Source: Beijerinckia indica subsp. indica ATCC 9039 (GTDB lineage: Bacteria > Pseudomonadota > Alphaproteobacteria > Rhizobiales > Beijerinckiaceae). From it: a stretch of 64,000 bases of DNA. Both the position numbers and the translations under genes were made by a program. Of the stretch, positions 30,346-39,818 are shown piece by piece. Positions within the stretch are counted from its first letter, which is position 1, and each line of letters opens with the position of its first letter. Under the pieces are notes generated by a model. It was not told where the DNA came from, did not search any database, and saw nothing but the letters and a program-made list of their open reading frames with translations. The stretch spans positions 62,001-126,000 of the forward strand of contig NC_010581.1 in assembly GCF_000019845.1 (NCBI RefSeq), written 5' to 3'.

Positions 30346-30598
30346 TAGACGAAATCAGTCGGATAGAAAATGGTAAAACCTTTTACCGCATTCTTTGATA
30401 CTGCATCCCGGCCAAAGCGAGGCACGCCGGCTTTGCTCGGTCATTCTCGCAAAAGGTTGCAGAAAATTGCAGAGAATTGACGCTTGCAAAACTCATTTTC
30501 CCATCGAAACAGCCTGACGACGCGCTACCCCGGCTTGGAATGAATTTGCGGCCACCCTATTCTGATGATCGACAGCCGGCGCTCCGGCGGAGGGTTTT

Positions 30599-33500
30599 AT
30601 GGTGAAGGTGGCGGTCAATGGGGAGACCAGTCGGGGCAATGAGCCCGGGTCTCGAACCGCTTGGGATCCCTATGATCTGACGCGGGAAAGGCTGCTGCTC
30701 GGCGGTGCCCAGGCCGTTGTGCGGCTGCTTTTGATGCAAAAGGAGCGCGACAGGCGCGCCGGGCTCAAAACCGCAGGTTTCATCTCGGGCTATCGCGGCT
30801 CCCCGCTCGGCGGCCTCGATCTGCAATTCGTCCAGGCCAAAAAACATTTCGACGCGCAGGATATCCATTTCCAGCCTGGCCTTAACGAGGATCTGGCGGC
30901 GACCGCCGTCTGGGGAGCGCAACAGGCGGGTCTCTCCGGCGAGGGCCGTTTTGATGGCGTTTTTTCGCTTTGGTATGCCAAAGGGCCGGGTGTTGATCGT
31001 AGTGGCGATGCCCTGCGTCACGCCAATCTTGCGGGCACGGCGAGCCATGGCGGCGTGCTGGCGCTCGCCGGTGATGACCATACGGCGGAATCCTCCTCCA
31101 CGGCCTATCAGTCGGAATTCGCTTTCATCGATGCGATGATCCCGGTCCTGGCGCCGGCCAATGTGCAGGAAATCCTCGATTACGGGCTTTTAGGCCTGGC
31201 GATGAGTCGTTTCACCGGCACTTGGGTTGCCATGAAATGTGTCAAGGAGATCGTCCAGGCGACAAGCACTGTCAATGCTTCCCTTGATCGCATCCAGCCG
31301 GTTCTCCCCACCGATTATCGGCTGCCGCCGGGCGGACTTGGAATCCGGGCTGGGGATATATTTCTTGCTCAGGACGAGCGTTTGCAAACGGCCAAGCAGG
31401 AGGCCCTGCGCGCTTTTCTGCGGGCCAATCGGCTTGATCGGCTGATTTTCAATGGCGGGGAGGCCCCGCGCATCGGCCTGATCGCCTCGGGCAAGACTTA
31501 TCTCGATTTGCGTCAGGGCCTCGTCCATCTCGGCATCGAGAATGAAGACGCTGCAGCGGAGCTGGGGCTGAGACTCTATAAAGTCGGTTGTTCCTGGCCG
31601 CTCGAGCCGCAGGGACTGCGCGCTTTTGCCAATGGACTGGACCTTATCATCGTCATTGAGGAAAAACGCGCCCTGATCGAGATGCAGGCCCGCGACATTC
31701 TTTATGGCATGGCTGATCATCCTTTCATTCTCGGAAAGCAGGATCGCCACGGCAATTCCTTGTTTCCCGCGAGCGGCGCCTATGAGGCCAGCGACATCGC
31801 TTTGGCCATCGGCGACTTCCTGCTTGATCATGGCCGGCGCGGCCCGGCCAAGGAGCTTTTGGCCCATCGCCTCGAGACTTTGCGACAGGGAAGCCGGCTA
31901 TCCGCTCGTTTCACCGATGTGGCGCAACGGCTGCCGGGTTTTTGTGCCGGCTGTCCGCATAATCGTTCGACGCAAGTGCCGGATGGCATGCGCGCCTATG
32001 CCGGCATCGGCTGCCATTTCATGGCGCTCGGCATGGATCGCTCGACCCAGGGCTTTGCCCATATGGGCGCGGAGGGTGCGAACTGGATCGGCGAGGCGCC
32101 GTTTTCGCGCCGCGGCCACATCATTCAAAATCTTGGCGATGGCACTTATACCCATTCTGGCCTCCTCGCCATCCGGTTCGCCGTCGCGGCGGGCGTCGAT
32201 ATTACCTATAAAATTCTGTTCAACGATGCCGTGGCGATGACGGGCGGTCAGCGGCTCGAAGGGGGCCCGACGGTCGATCGGATCGCCCGTCAGCTCGCCG
32301 CCGAAGGCGTTGCGCAGATCGCCGTGGTCACGGATGAGCCAGAGAAATATACCCCCGGCATCGCTTGGCCGGCTGGTGTCACCATCGAGCCGAGACAGGA
32401 ACTCGACGCGGTGCAACGCCGCCTTGCGACGCTGCCCGGCGTCACTGTCCTGCTTTACGATCAGACCTGCGCCACTGAAAAACGCCGTCGCGGCAAACGG
32501 GCCAAGGCGGCGGCGCCGTCGCGCCGTGTCTTCATCAATGAATTGCTCTGTGAGGGCTGCGGTGATTGCGGGCTGGTCTCGAATTGCGTCGCGATCCAGC
32601 CGAAGGAAACCGAATTCGGGCGCAAGCGCACCATTGATCAATCGAGCTGCAACCAGGACTTCTCCTGTCTGGAAGGCTTTTGTCCCGCGCTCGTGAGCGT
32701 TGAGGGTGTGCAGCCGAAACGGATCGCCGACACTGTCGCGGATCTATTTCCCGCTTTGCCGCAACCCTCCCTTCCGGTGATCGGCGACAGGCCTTTCGGC
32801 ATTATCGTGACCGGTATCGGCGGCACGGGTGTGGTGACGATTGGCGCCCTGCTCGGCGTCGCCGCCCATTTCGAGGGCAAGATATGCGGCATCAACGATA
32901 TGGCCGGGCTGGCGCAAAAGGGCGGTGCGGTGTTCAGCCATGTGAGAATCGCGCAGGCTGAAGACCAGATTCATGCGATTCGCATCGGACAGGGCGAAGC
33001 CGATCTGGTGCTCGGCTGCGATCTCGTCGCCACGGCATCGCGCAAAATCCTGACCGCGATCGTCAAGGGCAAGACCGCCGTTCTCGTCAACGATGCGGAA
33101 ATCCTGCCGGGCGATTTCGCGCGCGATGCCGATTACCATCTGCCGGCGCAGGCCTGCCGCCAAGCTCTTTTGGAGGCCGCCGGGGATGGCGTGACCTTTA
33201 TCGAGGCGACGAATCTGGCGACGGCTTTATTCGGGCAATCGCTCGCCGCCAATCTGTTCCTGCTTGGCCATGCCTGGCAGCAAGGCTTGGTGCCGCTTGC
33301 GGAAAACTCGATCCTTGCGGCGATCGCCCTCAACGGCCAAGCGGTGGCGATGAACGAGGCGGCTTTTCTCTGGGGCCGCCGCGCCGCCGCCCATCCAGCC
33401 TCTGTCGCCGCTATTATCGTCAAAGCGCAAGCCAAGGACGGCGGGCGCATCCTCCCGGTTTCGACGACGCTGGACCAGATTGTCTCCCGCCGTGCCGCTT

Positions 33501-34162
33501 TCCTGACCGCCTATCAGGATGAAGCCTATGCCGAGCGTTATCTCGCTCTTGTCGAACAGGCTATCGCCACCGAGCGAAGGATCATGCCCGGCTGCGATGA
33601 TTTTTCCAAAGCCGTCGCGCGCAATTATTTCAAGCTGCTGGCGATCAAGGACGAATATGAAGTTGGCAGGCTCTATAGCGACGGCTCTTTCGCCCGCCAG
33701 ATCGGCCAGACTTTCGAGGGTGAGCCGGTTTTCACCTTTTACCTGCGTCATCCCTTGTGGCGGCGCCGGGTGGACGAAAAGGGGGCGGAGGACAAGGGAA
33801 AAGGCACCGGAAACCAACCGGCGAAGATCAGCCTTGGCCCTTGGATGCTGCCAGTCTTCCGGCTGCTCGCGCGTTTGAAGGTGGTGCGCGGTACGGCTTT
33901 CGATCTTTTTGGCTATCAACGCGAGCGCCGCGAGGAACGCCAAATGCTCGCCGATTATGAGAGCACGATCGCTGACATCCTGTCACGCCTCACGCCGGTC
34001 AATCATTCGGTGGCTGTGGCGCTCGCGGCCTTGCCGGAAAAGATTCGCGGCTTTGGCCCCGTGCGGGAACGGCATCGCCAAGCCGCGCAGGCTGAGGAAG
34101 CCTTATTGATGCGCCAGCTAGCGGCCAGTTCCGCGGCGACCACGCTCGCCGCGGCTGAGTGA
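30599..34162 (+). CDS. Indolepyruvate ferredoxin oxidoreductase, fused IorA-IorB type
   Basis: An 1187-residue enzyme that oxidatively decarboxylates arylpyruvates (or branched 2-oxoacids) to acyl-CoA with ferredoxin as acceptor. The N-terminal half is the pyrimidine-binding/transketolase-like part: GFISGYRGSPLGGLD and the thiamin-diphosphate region around NLGDGTYTHSGLLAIR and ILFNDAVAMTGGQ. The 4Fe-4S region near residue 650 reads CEGCGDCG, with CNQDFSCLEGFCP after it. The C-terminal gamma-type domain starts with GIGGTGVVTIGALLG. The fused form of about 1150 residues is typical of proteobacteria. GGCGGAGG precedes the ATG. It acts alone here, with no ferredoxin gene adjacent. Confidence 0.93.
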   Translation: MVKVAVNGETSRGNEPGSRTAWDPYDLTRERLLLGGAQAVVRLLLMQKERDRRAGLKTAGFISGYRGSPLGGLDLQFVQAKKHFDAQDIHFQPGLNEDLAATAVWGAQQAGLSGEGRFDGVFSLWYAKGPGVDRSGDALRHANLAGTASHGGVLALAGDDHTAESSSTAYQSEFAFIDAMIPVLAPANVQEILDYGLLGLAMSRFTGTWVAMKCVKEIVQATSTVNASLDRIQPVLPTDYRLPPGGLGIRAGDIFLAQDERLQTAKQEALRAFLRANRLDRLIFNGGEAPRIGLIASGKTYLDLRQGLVHLGIENEDAAAELGLRLYKVGCSWPLEPQGLRAFANGLDLIIVIEEKRALIEMQARDILYGMADHPFILGKQDRHGNSLFPASGAYEASDIALAIGDFLLDHGRRGPAKELLAHRLETLRQGSRLSARFTDVAQRLPGFCAGCPHNRSTQVPDGMRAYAGIGCHFMALGMDRSTQGFAHMGAEGANWIGEAPFSRRGHIIQNLGDGTYTHSGLLAIRFAVAAGVDITYKILFNDAVAMTGGQRLEGGPTVDRIARQLAAEGVAQIAVVTDEPEKYTPGIAWPAGVTIEPRQELDAVQRRLATLPGVTVLLYDQTCATEKRRRGKRAKAAAPSRRVFINELLCEGCGDCGLVSNCVAIQPKETEFGRKRTIDQSSCNQDFSCLEGFCPALVSVEGVQPKRIADTVADLFPALPQPSLPVIGDRPFGIIVTGIGGTGVVTIGALLGVAAHFEGKICGINDMAGLAQKGGAVFSHVRIAQAEDQIHAIRIGQGEADLVLGCDLVATASRKILTAIVKGKTAVLVNDAEILPGDFARDADYHLPAQACRQALLEAAGDGVTFIEATNLATALFGQSLAANLFLLGHAWQQGLVPLAENSILAAIALNGQAVAMNEAAFLWGRRAAAHPASVAAIIVKAQAKDGGRILPVSTTLDQIVSRRAAFLTAYQDEAYAERYLALVEQAIATERRIMPGCDDFSKAVARNYFKLLAIKDEYEVGRLYSDGSFARQIGQTFEGEPVFTFYLRHPLWRRRVDEKGAEDKGKGTGNQPAKISLGPWMLPVFRLLARLKVVRGTAFDLFGYQRERREERQMLADYESTIADILSRLTPVNHSVAVALAALPEKIRGFGPVRERHRQAAQAEEALLMRQLAASSAATTLAAAE

Positions 34163-34171
34163 ACGGATTGT

Positions 34172-34708
34172 TCAGGTGGTCGGCGGAGTGGAAGAACCCT
34201 CCGTCGTCGGCATGGGTGCATCGACCGGCAAGCCGCGAATTTGCGGATAGGCGGAATTGCACATGATGCCGCAAATGCGGGAGAGCACGGCGACGAAGGC
34301 TTCCGCCACGTGGCCGTTGAAGACCTCATCTCCCAATTGCTTATGGAACGTCCAGAGCAGTGCCTTCACGAAAGGCTGGTAATGCTCAACCTTGACGCCC
34401 AGCTTCATATGGGTGACGCCGAGTTCCTGCATGGTGTTCAACGTATCATGCAGGCGGTTCATCGAGCGCACGAGCAGCGTCAGCATGTCGGGGAATTTTT
34501 GCTTGGTGCCCTCGAGATCCTTGAATAATTCCTGGGTATCGGGCGCCAGTTCGAAAAGCTTCGGATAGAAAACATCGCCGAAGGCCTGGTTGGCGTCCCT
34601 CTTCTGCTTTTCATAGCGTTGGATGATGATTTCGCTATTGCCTTCCGGTCGGGGAGGCAGCAATCGGATGATCGTTCTTTTGACGATTTCCACTTGTTCG
34701 TTGTTCAT
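34172..34708 (-). CDS. Globin-family protein
   Basis: A 178-residue single-domain globin. After an N-terminal extension of about 35 residues the helices follow: FYPKLFELAPDTQELFKD (B/C), KFPDMLTLLVRSMNRL (E), and the F-helix LGVTHMKLGVKVEHYQPF, which matches the flavohemoglobin 'H-x3-G-x3-E-H-Y' pattern with the proximal histidine. The G/H helices are LLWTFHKQLGDEVFNGH and AFVAVLSRICGIM. There is no reductase domain. It probably binds O2 or NO. It is tail-to-tail with the indolepyruvate oxidoreductase gene, 9 bp apart, which may be chance. Confidence 0.85.
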   Translation of the reverse strand: MNNEQVEIVKRTIIRLLPPRPEGNSEIIIQRYEKQKRDANQAFGDVFYPKLFELAPDTQELFKDLEGTKQKFPDMLTLLVRSMNRLHDTLNTMQELGVTHMKLGVKVEHYQPFVKALLWTFHKQLGDEVFNGHVAEAFVAVLSRICGIMCNSAYPQIRGLPVDAPMPTTEGSSTPPTT

Positions 34709-35039
34709 CGAACCTTTCCCCTGTTGATCTGATAGCGAGCTTCGCGAGGTCGACAGAACGACGCATGCTTGGATCGAGAAATCGGTATTCCGTAAATTCG
34801 GGAAGCACTAGCGTCTTTTTTAGCTTTCGCGGACAAGCTTCCCTTTATGGGGCAGGACCAAGCAGGTTATATGCCTGCCCCGCAGGCATTGGCCCTCGAC
34901 ACCGGTGTTTTCAAGGCTGTTTTGCGGGAAGGACTTGCGCAAAAGCCCGGCTTGCGGCATATGAACCGCTCACAAGATGCCCGGTGGCGCCTTTCTATGC
35001 ATGCCGCACGCCCCGGCGAATGGTCCCAGGATTAATACG
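34709..35039. other. Intergenic region before rpmJ
   Basis: About 330 bp with no supported gene. It must contain the promoters of the minus-strand globin gene and of rpmJ, which lie back to back. Short open frames here lack ribosome sites. Confidence 0.4.
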
Positions 35040-35165
35040 ATGAAAGTCCGCAATTCCCTGAAGTCGCTGCGCACGCGCCATCGCGACAATCGCCTGGTCC
35101 GTCGCAAGGGCCGGGTCTATATCATCAATAAGACCCAGAAGCGCTACAAAGCCCGCCAGGGTTGA
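35040..35165 (+). CDS. rpmJ: 50S ribosomal protein L36
   Basis: A 41-residue basic protein, [20 protein letters not shown] then [21 protein letters not shown]. This is the longer, cysteine-free (zinc-independent, C-minus) form of L36 seen in many alphaproteobacteria, lacking the CxxC...CH zinc ligands. It helps assemble the large subunit near the peptidyl-transferase centre. AGGA precedes the ATG. A small terminator follows, so it is monocistronic. Confidence 0.95.
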   Translation: MKVRNSLKSLRTRHRDNRLVRRKGRVYIINKTQKRYKARQG

Positions 35166-35187
35166 GCTTTTCGCGGGCAAATAATCG

Positions 35188-35209
35188 GCTGACGAATCAG
35201 TCAGCTTTT
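35188..35209 (+). terminator. Rho-independent terminator after rpmJ
   Basis: GCTGAC and GTCAGC form a 6-bp stem with a 6-base loop, followed by TTTT, 22 bp past the rpmJ stop. Confidence 0.6.
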
Positions 35210-35243
35210 GACCTGTGCGCAAGGCTGGTCTAATTTCGACCTC

Positions 35244-36179
35244 ATGCAGAGGTTAATGTCTTCCGCACGCGCCCGCCAGCCCGGCCCCGATTCCTTGTCC
35301 AGAAGGACTGGTCCTTTTCCCGCTCCACGCCTTTGGTTGTGGTCGGTCGGGACGGTGTCGGCACTTATCGTCTTGTCGTCTTGCTGGTCCTTGGCGCTGG
35401 CGGACCCTTATCCTTTCCCGCATCCGTCGCCACTCGGCCCCGACTGGCGCATGCAGGAAGACGGTGCAAACCCGCCATCCTATCCTCTGAATCCGCTTCA
35501 GGGCTGGCCTTTTGACCAAAAGGGGGCGGGCAATTCTTCTCGTGAGGGAAACAGGGCGCGCCCGGGACGGGATCCGGCCTGGGGTGACGGCCAGTTGCAA
35601 GGCCGGGCCAATCCCAGATTGAAACCGAAACCCAAGCCCGATCCAGAAGAAGCCTTGAAAAAGGCTCTGGTACCACCGCCCGATCCTGTCGTGCAGCGGC
35701 AAAAGCTCCTTGCGAAGCTTTTCGATCATTTGCAAGCCGCCTCGGATGAGGAGGAAGCCAGGGGATTGGCACAGGCGATCGAGGAAACCTGGCTGCGGTC
35801 CACCTCTGTCACGGCCACGCTCTTGATGAATCGCGCTTTGGCCGCGATCCAGGCGCAGCACTATCCGCTCGCTGAAGATATCCTCGACAAAACCATTCTT
35901 TTGCGCCCCGATTGGGCGGAAGCGCGCAACCAGCGCGCCAAGGTCCGCTTCCTGGCTGGCAATTTCCAGGGCGCCATGACCGATGTCGATGAAACGCTCA
36001 AACTGGAACCCCGGCATTTCGATGCCCTGACGACTATGGGCATCATTCTGGAGCAGACCGGATTTGACAGCCAGGCGCTGACTGTCCTGCGTAAGGCCCT
36101 GGCGCTTTATCCCCACCAGCCAGCCGTCGAAGCCATCGTCAAGAAACTAACCCTCTCGGTCGAGGGCCGCGATATTTGA
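35244..36179 (+). CDS. Secreted or lipid-anchored TPR protein
   Basis: A 311-residue protein. The N-terminus has arginines followed by a hydrophobic segment (WLWSVGTVSALIVLSSCWSLALA), best read as a signal peptide ending before DPYPFPHP. A Pro/Gly/Arg-rich linker is followed, from about residue 190, by three TPR-like helix pairs: ATLLMNRALAAIQAQHYPLA, RPDWAEARNQRAKVRFLAGN, and EPRHFDALTTMGIILEQTG. Similar periplasmic TPR proteins are common in Rhizobiales; the partner is unknown. The first ATG at 35208 falls in the rpmJ terminator, so I start at 35244. No good ribosome site is visible. Confidence 0.78.
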   Translation: MQRLMSSARARQPGPDSLSRRTGPFPAPRLWLWSVGTVSALIVLSSCWSLALADPYPFPHPSPLGPDWRMQEDGANPPSYPLNPLQGWPFDQKGAGNSSREGNRARPGRDPAWGDGQLQGRANPRLKPKPKPDPEEALKKALVPPPDPVVQRQKLLAKLFDHLQAASDEEEARGLAQAIEETWLRSTSVTATLLMNRALAAIQAQHYPLAEDILDKTILLRPDWAEARNQRAKVRFLAGNFQGAMTDVDETLKLEPRHFDALTTMGIILEQTGFDSQALTVLRKALALYPHQPAVEAIVKKLTLSVEGRDI

Positions 36180-36678
36180 CCGGATGAGCTGCTGATCCAA
36201 ATCTGGTCAATGCATCAAGCTGATTCCAAACAGGGACCCATTTTTGGGTTTGATGCCCCAGCCCCAGAACGAAAAGTTCGCACAAGTTTCAACCGGCATA
36301 TTCAGGTGCTGAGAGAACGAAAGGACCCGCGATTCTAAAGGATCGCGGGAGGATAGCGAACGCGGGGATAATGTGGTTTTCACCAGAATAAAAGTGATTC
36401 ATCACGATTGGGAGCGAGCCCTTTCGATGGGCAAGACATCGCTCTCCGTGAGAAAGATGTATCCGTGTTGGATGTACCAATCGCTATGTGAAACGATCAA
36501 CGGTCTTTCATCTCCTTGTATCCAGTGTTCTATCAGCACATGAGTCCCGCTCCTGTTTGACTGTATGCAATATCAAACGGTTTCTCGGGGGCTCTGGTGC
36601 CCGTGAAAAAATGCCTTATCCCCAATCGTCTTTGTATTACGCTTTTTGATTAAACAATTGTGCGGAAAGAACACGTCA
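36180..36678. other. Intergenic region before the glycan island
   Basis: About 500 bp. It contains the REP-like palindrome at 36212. Positions 36480-36650 are less GC-rich than the flanks and probably hold the promoter of the downstream gene. No gene is supported. Confidence 0.4.
36212..36256. repeat. REP-like palindrome
   Basis: GCATCA...TGATGC with CCAAA/TGGG inside and about 45 bp overall, 33 bp past the TPR gene stop. It matches the layout of the element at 55661. Confidence 0.65.
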
Positions 36679-38817
36679 ATGGCCAATCCAGAAGGCAATA
36701 ACACTATTTTGTTTCTTGATTACGGAGACGAAGAAACGCTTTCGCGTTTAGATACATCACTTGCAAGTCCGCTGACTCCTTCATTTGATAGCTCACAGCT
36801 TCCGAAACTGATCCATTTTGTCTTCGGCATGCAGCCGGATCTCGGCGATAAGCCTTTCGGTTTCGTCCATTACATGGCTATCAAATCAGCCCATGATTTG
36901 CATCCAGAGTGCCGATTGATCTTCTGGTATGCCTATGAGCCATGCAGTGCCTATTGGGATGCGGTCAAAGACCTGGTAGAACCGGCTCACATCTATGCGC
37001 CTGAAATGATATTTGGGCGCCCGATCCGGCACTATGCTCATAAAGCCGATGTCGTAAGAATGGCAGTGCTTTGCCGCTATGGCGGCATTTATCTGGATCT
37101 CGATACGATTTGCGTTCGTCCCCTCACACCGCTTTTTCGGGGAAAACCCGTGATGGGGCAAGAACTCGCGGGCAGTCATGCCGACCGCCCGATCCAAGGC
37201 CTATGCAATGCCGTCATGATTGCGCCGCCAAACAGTTTGTTTTTCAAAACATGGTGGGAGGCTTACAGATCGTTCGATGACTCGGAATGGAATAGGCATT
37301 CTGTTCTGCTTCCTTATGTCATCGCACAAACTATGCCGGATGACATCACAATCCTTCCCCCTTCCGCCTTTTTCGAGCCGACCTGGGATGAAGCCGGTTT
37401 AAAAACTCTGTTTCATGCCGATCAGCGCTTTCCCGATGCTTATTGTCATCACCTCTGGGAAAGCAGGTCCTGGACGGATATTTCCCGTTTCAATGAAGAC
37501 AGTATAAGAAGCGAAGAGACGACCTATAATCATATCGCTCGCCGTTATATCGACGCGAAGGAATATGATCGTCTGAAAAACATCAAAGCCGCGCATGTGG
37601 CGAGTGGCAAGGCGCGTTTGAATTTGGGCTCAGGACCCGTCTATCTGGCGGGGTGGACCAATGTGGATATGTTCGCGGATGCCTTCCCGGACATAGTCGC
37701 AAATCTGGAAAGGGACCCTTGGCCCTTCGCCGATAATAGTATCTGTGAAATCCGCGCGCACCATATCCTTGAACATATCGGGGATGGCTTTGAGTTCTTT
37801 ATGCGGGAGATGTACCGGGTTTGCCGGAATGGGGCGAAAATATCGATCTCGGTTCCCCACCCCCGGCACGACTGGTTTTTGACGGATCCAACGCATGTCC
37901 GCCGGTTCATGCCGGAAACATTTTATATGTTTGATGCGGAGGTTTGCCGGCACTGGGTGGCAAGCCGTGATTCCAAGACACCGATCGCTCTCTATTGTAA
38001 TATCGATTTCAAGGTCGACCAAGTTACGCAGGTCGTTGATCGTGACATGCAGGCGATCCTGCAGCAATATAATATCCCCGTATCAGAACAGACGGCGCGG
38101 CTTTTGTCGAACCTTGTCTGCCTGATCAACGTGCAAATGACCGTGCGCAAATCCGCGGTCACGCCTTATTGTACCGAGGCGCGCGCCGATATATTCGATT
38201 CCATATACCGCCATTCCGTTTGGGGGCAGGCGGAGGATGGCTTTTCTTCGGGGCCAGGATCTGATCCGGAACATATGTCGGCCTATCTTGACCTGGTCAC
38301 GAATTATATTAAGGCAAACAAAATTAAAGTGGTCCATGACATCGGATGCGGAGATTTTCGTATCGGGTCAAGGATCGCCGCGCGCTGTCCGGATACGGCT
38401 TTTATCGGGATCGACATTGTTCCGATGCTCATTCAGCGCAATCGTATCCGATATGCCAACCTTCCAAATTGCAGCTTTGACGTTGGCGATATCGTCGAGA
38501 AGCCGATCGGCGTGGCGGATCTCGCGATCATTCGGCAGGTTCTCCAGCATCTTTCGAATGATAGTATCAGCAAGGCCATCCGCAATCTTTCGACCTATCC
38601 AGCCGTCTTAATCGCCAATCATGATGCTCTCGGGAATGCCGCCGTTAATGCGGATATCAGCGATGGTGCCGAGATTCGATCTGGCAAGCTGGATTTGACC
38701 GTAAGACCATTCAATCTTGACATCGAGGCTCTTGAGCGTCTCGATATTCCGGGGTGCCGTGGATTTCTTGACGTCGGCATTTTGCGTCAACCCGCAATGG
38801 CGGACCCACTTCTTTGA
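36679..38817 (+). CDS. Glycosyltransferase fused to two methyltransferase domains
   Basis: A 712-residue protein with three apparent enzymes. Residues 45-260 are a GT32-like transferase of the 'DXD sugar-binding' type: KLIHFVFG opening, RHYAHKADVVRMAVLCRYGG, and the DLD at 140-142. Residues 312-425 are a class I SAM methyltransferase: LNLGSGPVYLAGWTNVD (motif I at 314-319), then HILEHIGD and a YRVCRNGAKISISVPHP strand. Residues 545-670 are a second one: VVHDIGCGDFRIGS (motif I at 554-559), IGIDIV, and RQVLQHLS. It probably builds or modifies a methylated surface glycan (inference). ATG 36679 has GGAAAG upstream; a TTG at 36646 is also in frame. DNA is less GC-rich than neighbours, which suggests transfer. 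Confidence 0.85.
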   Translation: MANPEGNNTILFLDYGDEETLSRLDTSLASPLTPSFDSSQLPKLIHFVFGMQPDLGDKPFGFVHYMAIKSAHDLHPECRLIFWYAYEPCSAYWDAVKDLVEPAHIYAPEMIFGRPIRHYAHKADVVRMAVLCRYGGIYLDLDTICVRPLTPLFRGKPVMGQELAGSHADRPIQGLCNAVMIAPPNSLFFKTWWEAYRSFDDSEWNRHSVLLPYVIAQTMPDDITILPPSAFFEPTWDEAGLKTLFHADQRFPDAYCHHLWESRSWTDISRFNEDSIRSEETTYNHIARRYIDAKEYDRLKNIKAAHVASGKARLNLGSGPVYLAGWTNVDMFADAFPDIVANLERDPWPFADNSICEIRAHHILEHIGDGFEFFMREMYRVCRNGAKISISVPHPRHDWFLTDPTHVRRFMPETFYMFDAEVCRHWVASRDSKTPIALYCNIDFKVDQVTQVVDRDMQAILQQYNIPVSEQTARLLSNLVCLINVQMTVRKSAVTPYCTEARADIFDSIYRHSVWGQAEDGFSSGPGSDPEHMSAYLDLVTNYIKANKIKVVHDIGCGDFRIGSRIAARCPDTAFIGIDIVPMLIQRNRIRYANLPNCSFDVGDIVEKPIGVADLAIIRQVLQHLSNDSISKAIRNLSTYPAVLIANHDALGNAAVNADISDGAEIRSGKLDLTVRPFNLDIEALERLDIPGCRGFLDVGILRQPAMADPLL

Positions 38818-38825
38818 GAAAGATT

Positions 38826-38861
38826 AGGACCAGCATCCAGCTTTCGCTAAGTGCTGGTCCT
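38826..38861 (+). terminator. Hairpin after the fused glycosyltransferase gene
   Basis: AGGACCAGCA and TGCTGGTCCT form a perfect 10-bp stem with a 16-base loop, starting 9 bp past the stop. No clear U-run follows. Confidence 0.5.
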
Positions 38862-39065
38862 GATCATCGAGGACGTAAAATCTCTATGTCAACAGCTTGG
38901 TATGTCGGGGATGGATGGATACGAGTCATAGGGCAACAGCCTTGAGCTGAGGCTGACTCCAATCGCGTTGCTCTTTGCGCGGATAGGAGATGAGCTCAAA
39001 GTCTTTGTATCGAGCCTTCCAAAAAGTGGCGCTGACATTCCAGATCAATGTCCCAGATCGATGCG

Positions 39066-39818
39066 CTAACCGAAACTTAAGCCCGTGCGACGCGAAAGAA
39101 GTTCTTTCTGGCGTGGATTGAGATTGGAAATCCAGTACTGAATAGAAGAATTATCTATCGAGGGCTTTCCCTCCAAGGGTGGAATCTCACCGATGGCTTG
39201 ATAGACCGGTTTCCAAAGACAATGATAATTGACTGTCGGTTCATGGACGACGGCCATGTTCAATTTTTGGCGACGCAATGCGTTATAGAAGACTCTGTCG
39301 CCAATCGATGACAATTCTTGTGGCATATTCGCAAACAAATGCACAAGATGGTATGAACCGGGAAGGAAAAAGAAGCAATTTGTATCGACATGGCTTTCTA
39401 TGGGTTCATCATTGATCGGTATGATCGTTTCATCCGGACGTCGCAGATAACGACGGGCGACGACATAATCACAGTCCTGTTCCGCATCGGCGGCAGTCTG
39501 TAAACAGGATGCTATATGATTGGGCTCAAACCAATTATCTGCATCACAAAAACAGAAACCGTCATATCGTTCAGAGATCGCGAGTAGGGCGCCTATGCCC
39601 CGAGGTGTGTTTCCGTAGTCATTATGGGATTGATCAAGTTGAATGTGACGTAAGCCTGCTCTCTGCACCCAATCCTGTGCGAAGCCATCCGCGACGAGCA
39701 AATGGTCGGTTGCCATGGTTTGCTCCCGCACGCTACGGATGCAGCGCTCCAGAAAAGAGCGATCTTCCTTGTAATAGGCAGTGACGACCAGATAGCGCTT
39801 CTGATGATTGAATTGCAT
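39066..39818 (-). CDS. Family 2-like glycosyltransferase
   Basis: A 250-residue GT-A fold protein. RYLVVTAYYKEDRSFLERCIRS opens the nucleotide-binding fold. DHLLVADGFAQDW follows, then FCFCDADNWFEPNHIASCL with the metal-binding DAD. A later block is TNCFFFLPGSYHLVHLFANM. No membrane segment is present, so it is a soluble or peripheral cytoplasmic enzyme that adds one sugar to a lipid- or protein-linked acceptor. It is convergent with the fused transferase-methyltransferase gene and shares its lower GC feel, so the two probably arrived together and may act on the same glycan (inference). Confidence 0.82.
   Translation of the reverse strand: MQFNHQKRYLVVTAYYKEDRSFLERCIRSVREQTMATDHLLVADGFAQDWVQRAGLRHIQLDQSHNDYGNTPRGIGALLAISERYDGFCFCDADNWFEPNHIASCLQTAADAEQDCDYVVARRYLRRPDETIIPINDEPIESHVDTNCFFFLPGSYHLVHLFANMPQELSSIGDRVFYNALRRQKLNMAVVHEPTVNYHCLWKPVYQAIGEIPPLEGKPSIDNSSIQYWISNLNPRQKELLSRRTGLSFG

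Larger units (their letters stand above)
30169..30598. other. Intergenic region between divergent genes, with palindromes
   Basis: About 430 bp between the DUF1007 and indolepyruvate oxidoreductase starts. It contains the hairpins at 30252-30286 and 30309-30345. Both promoters should be here. No gene is seen. Confidence 0.45.
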
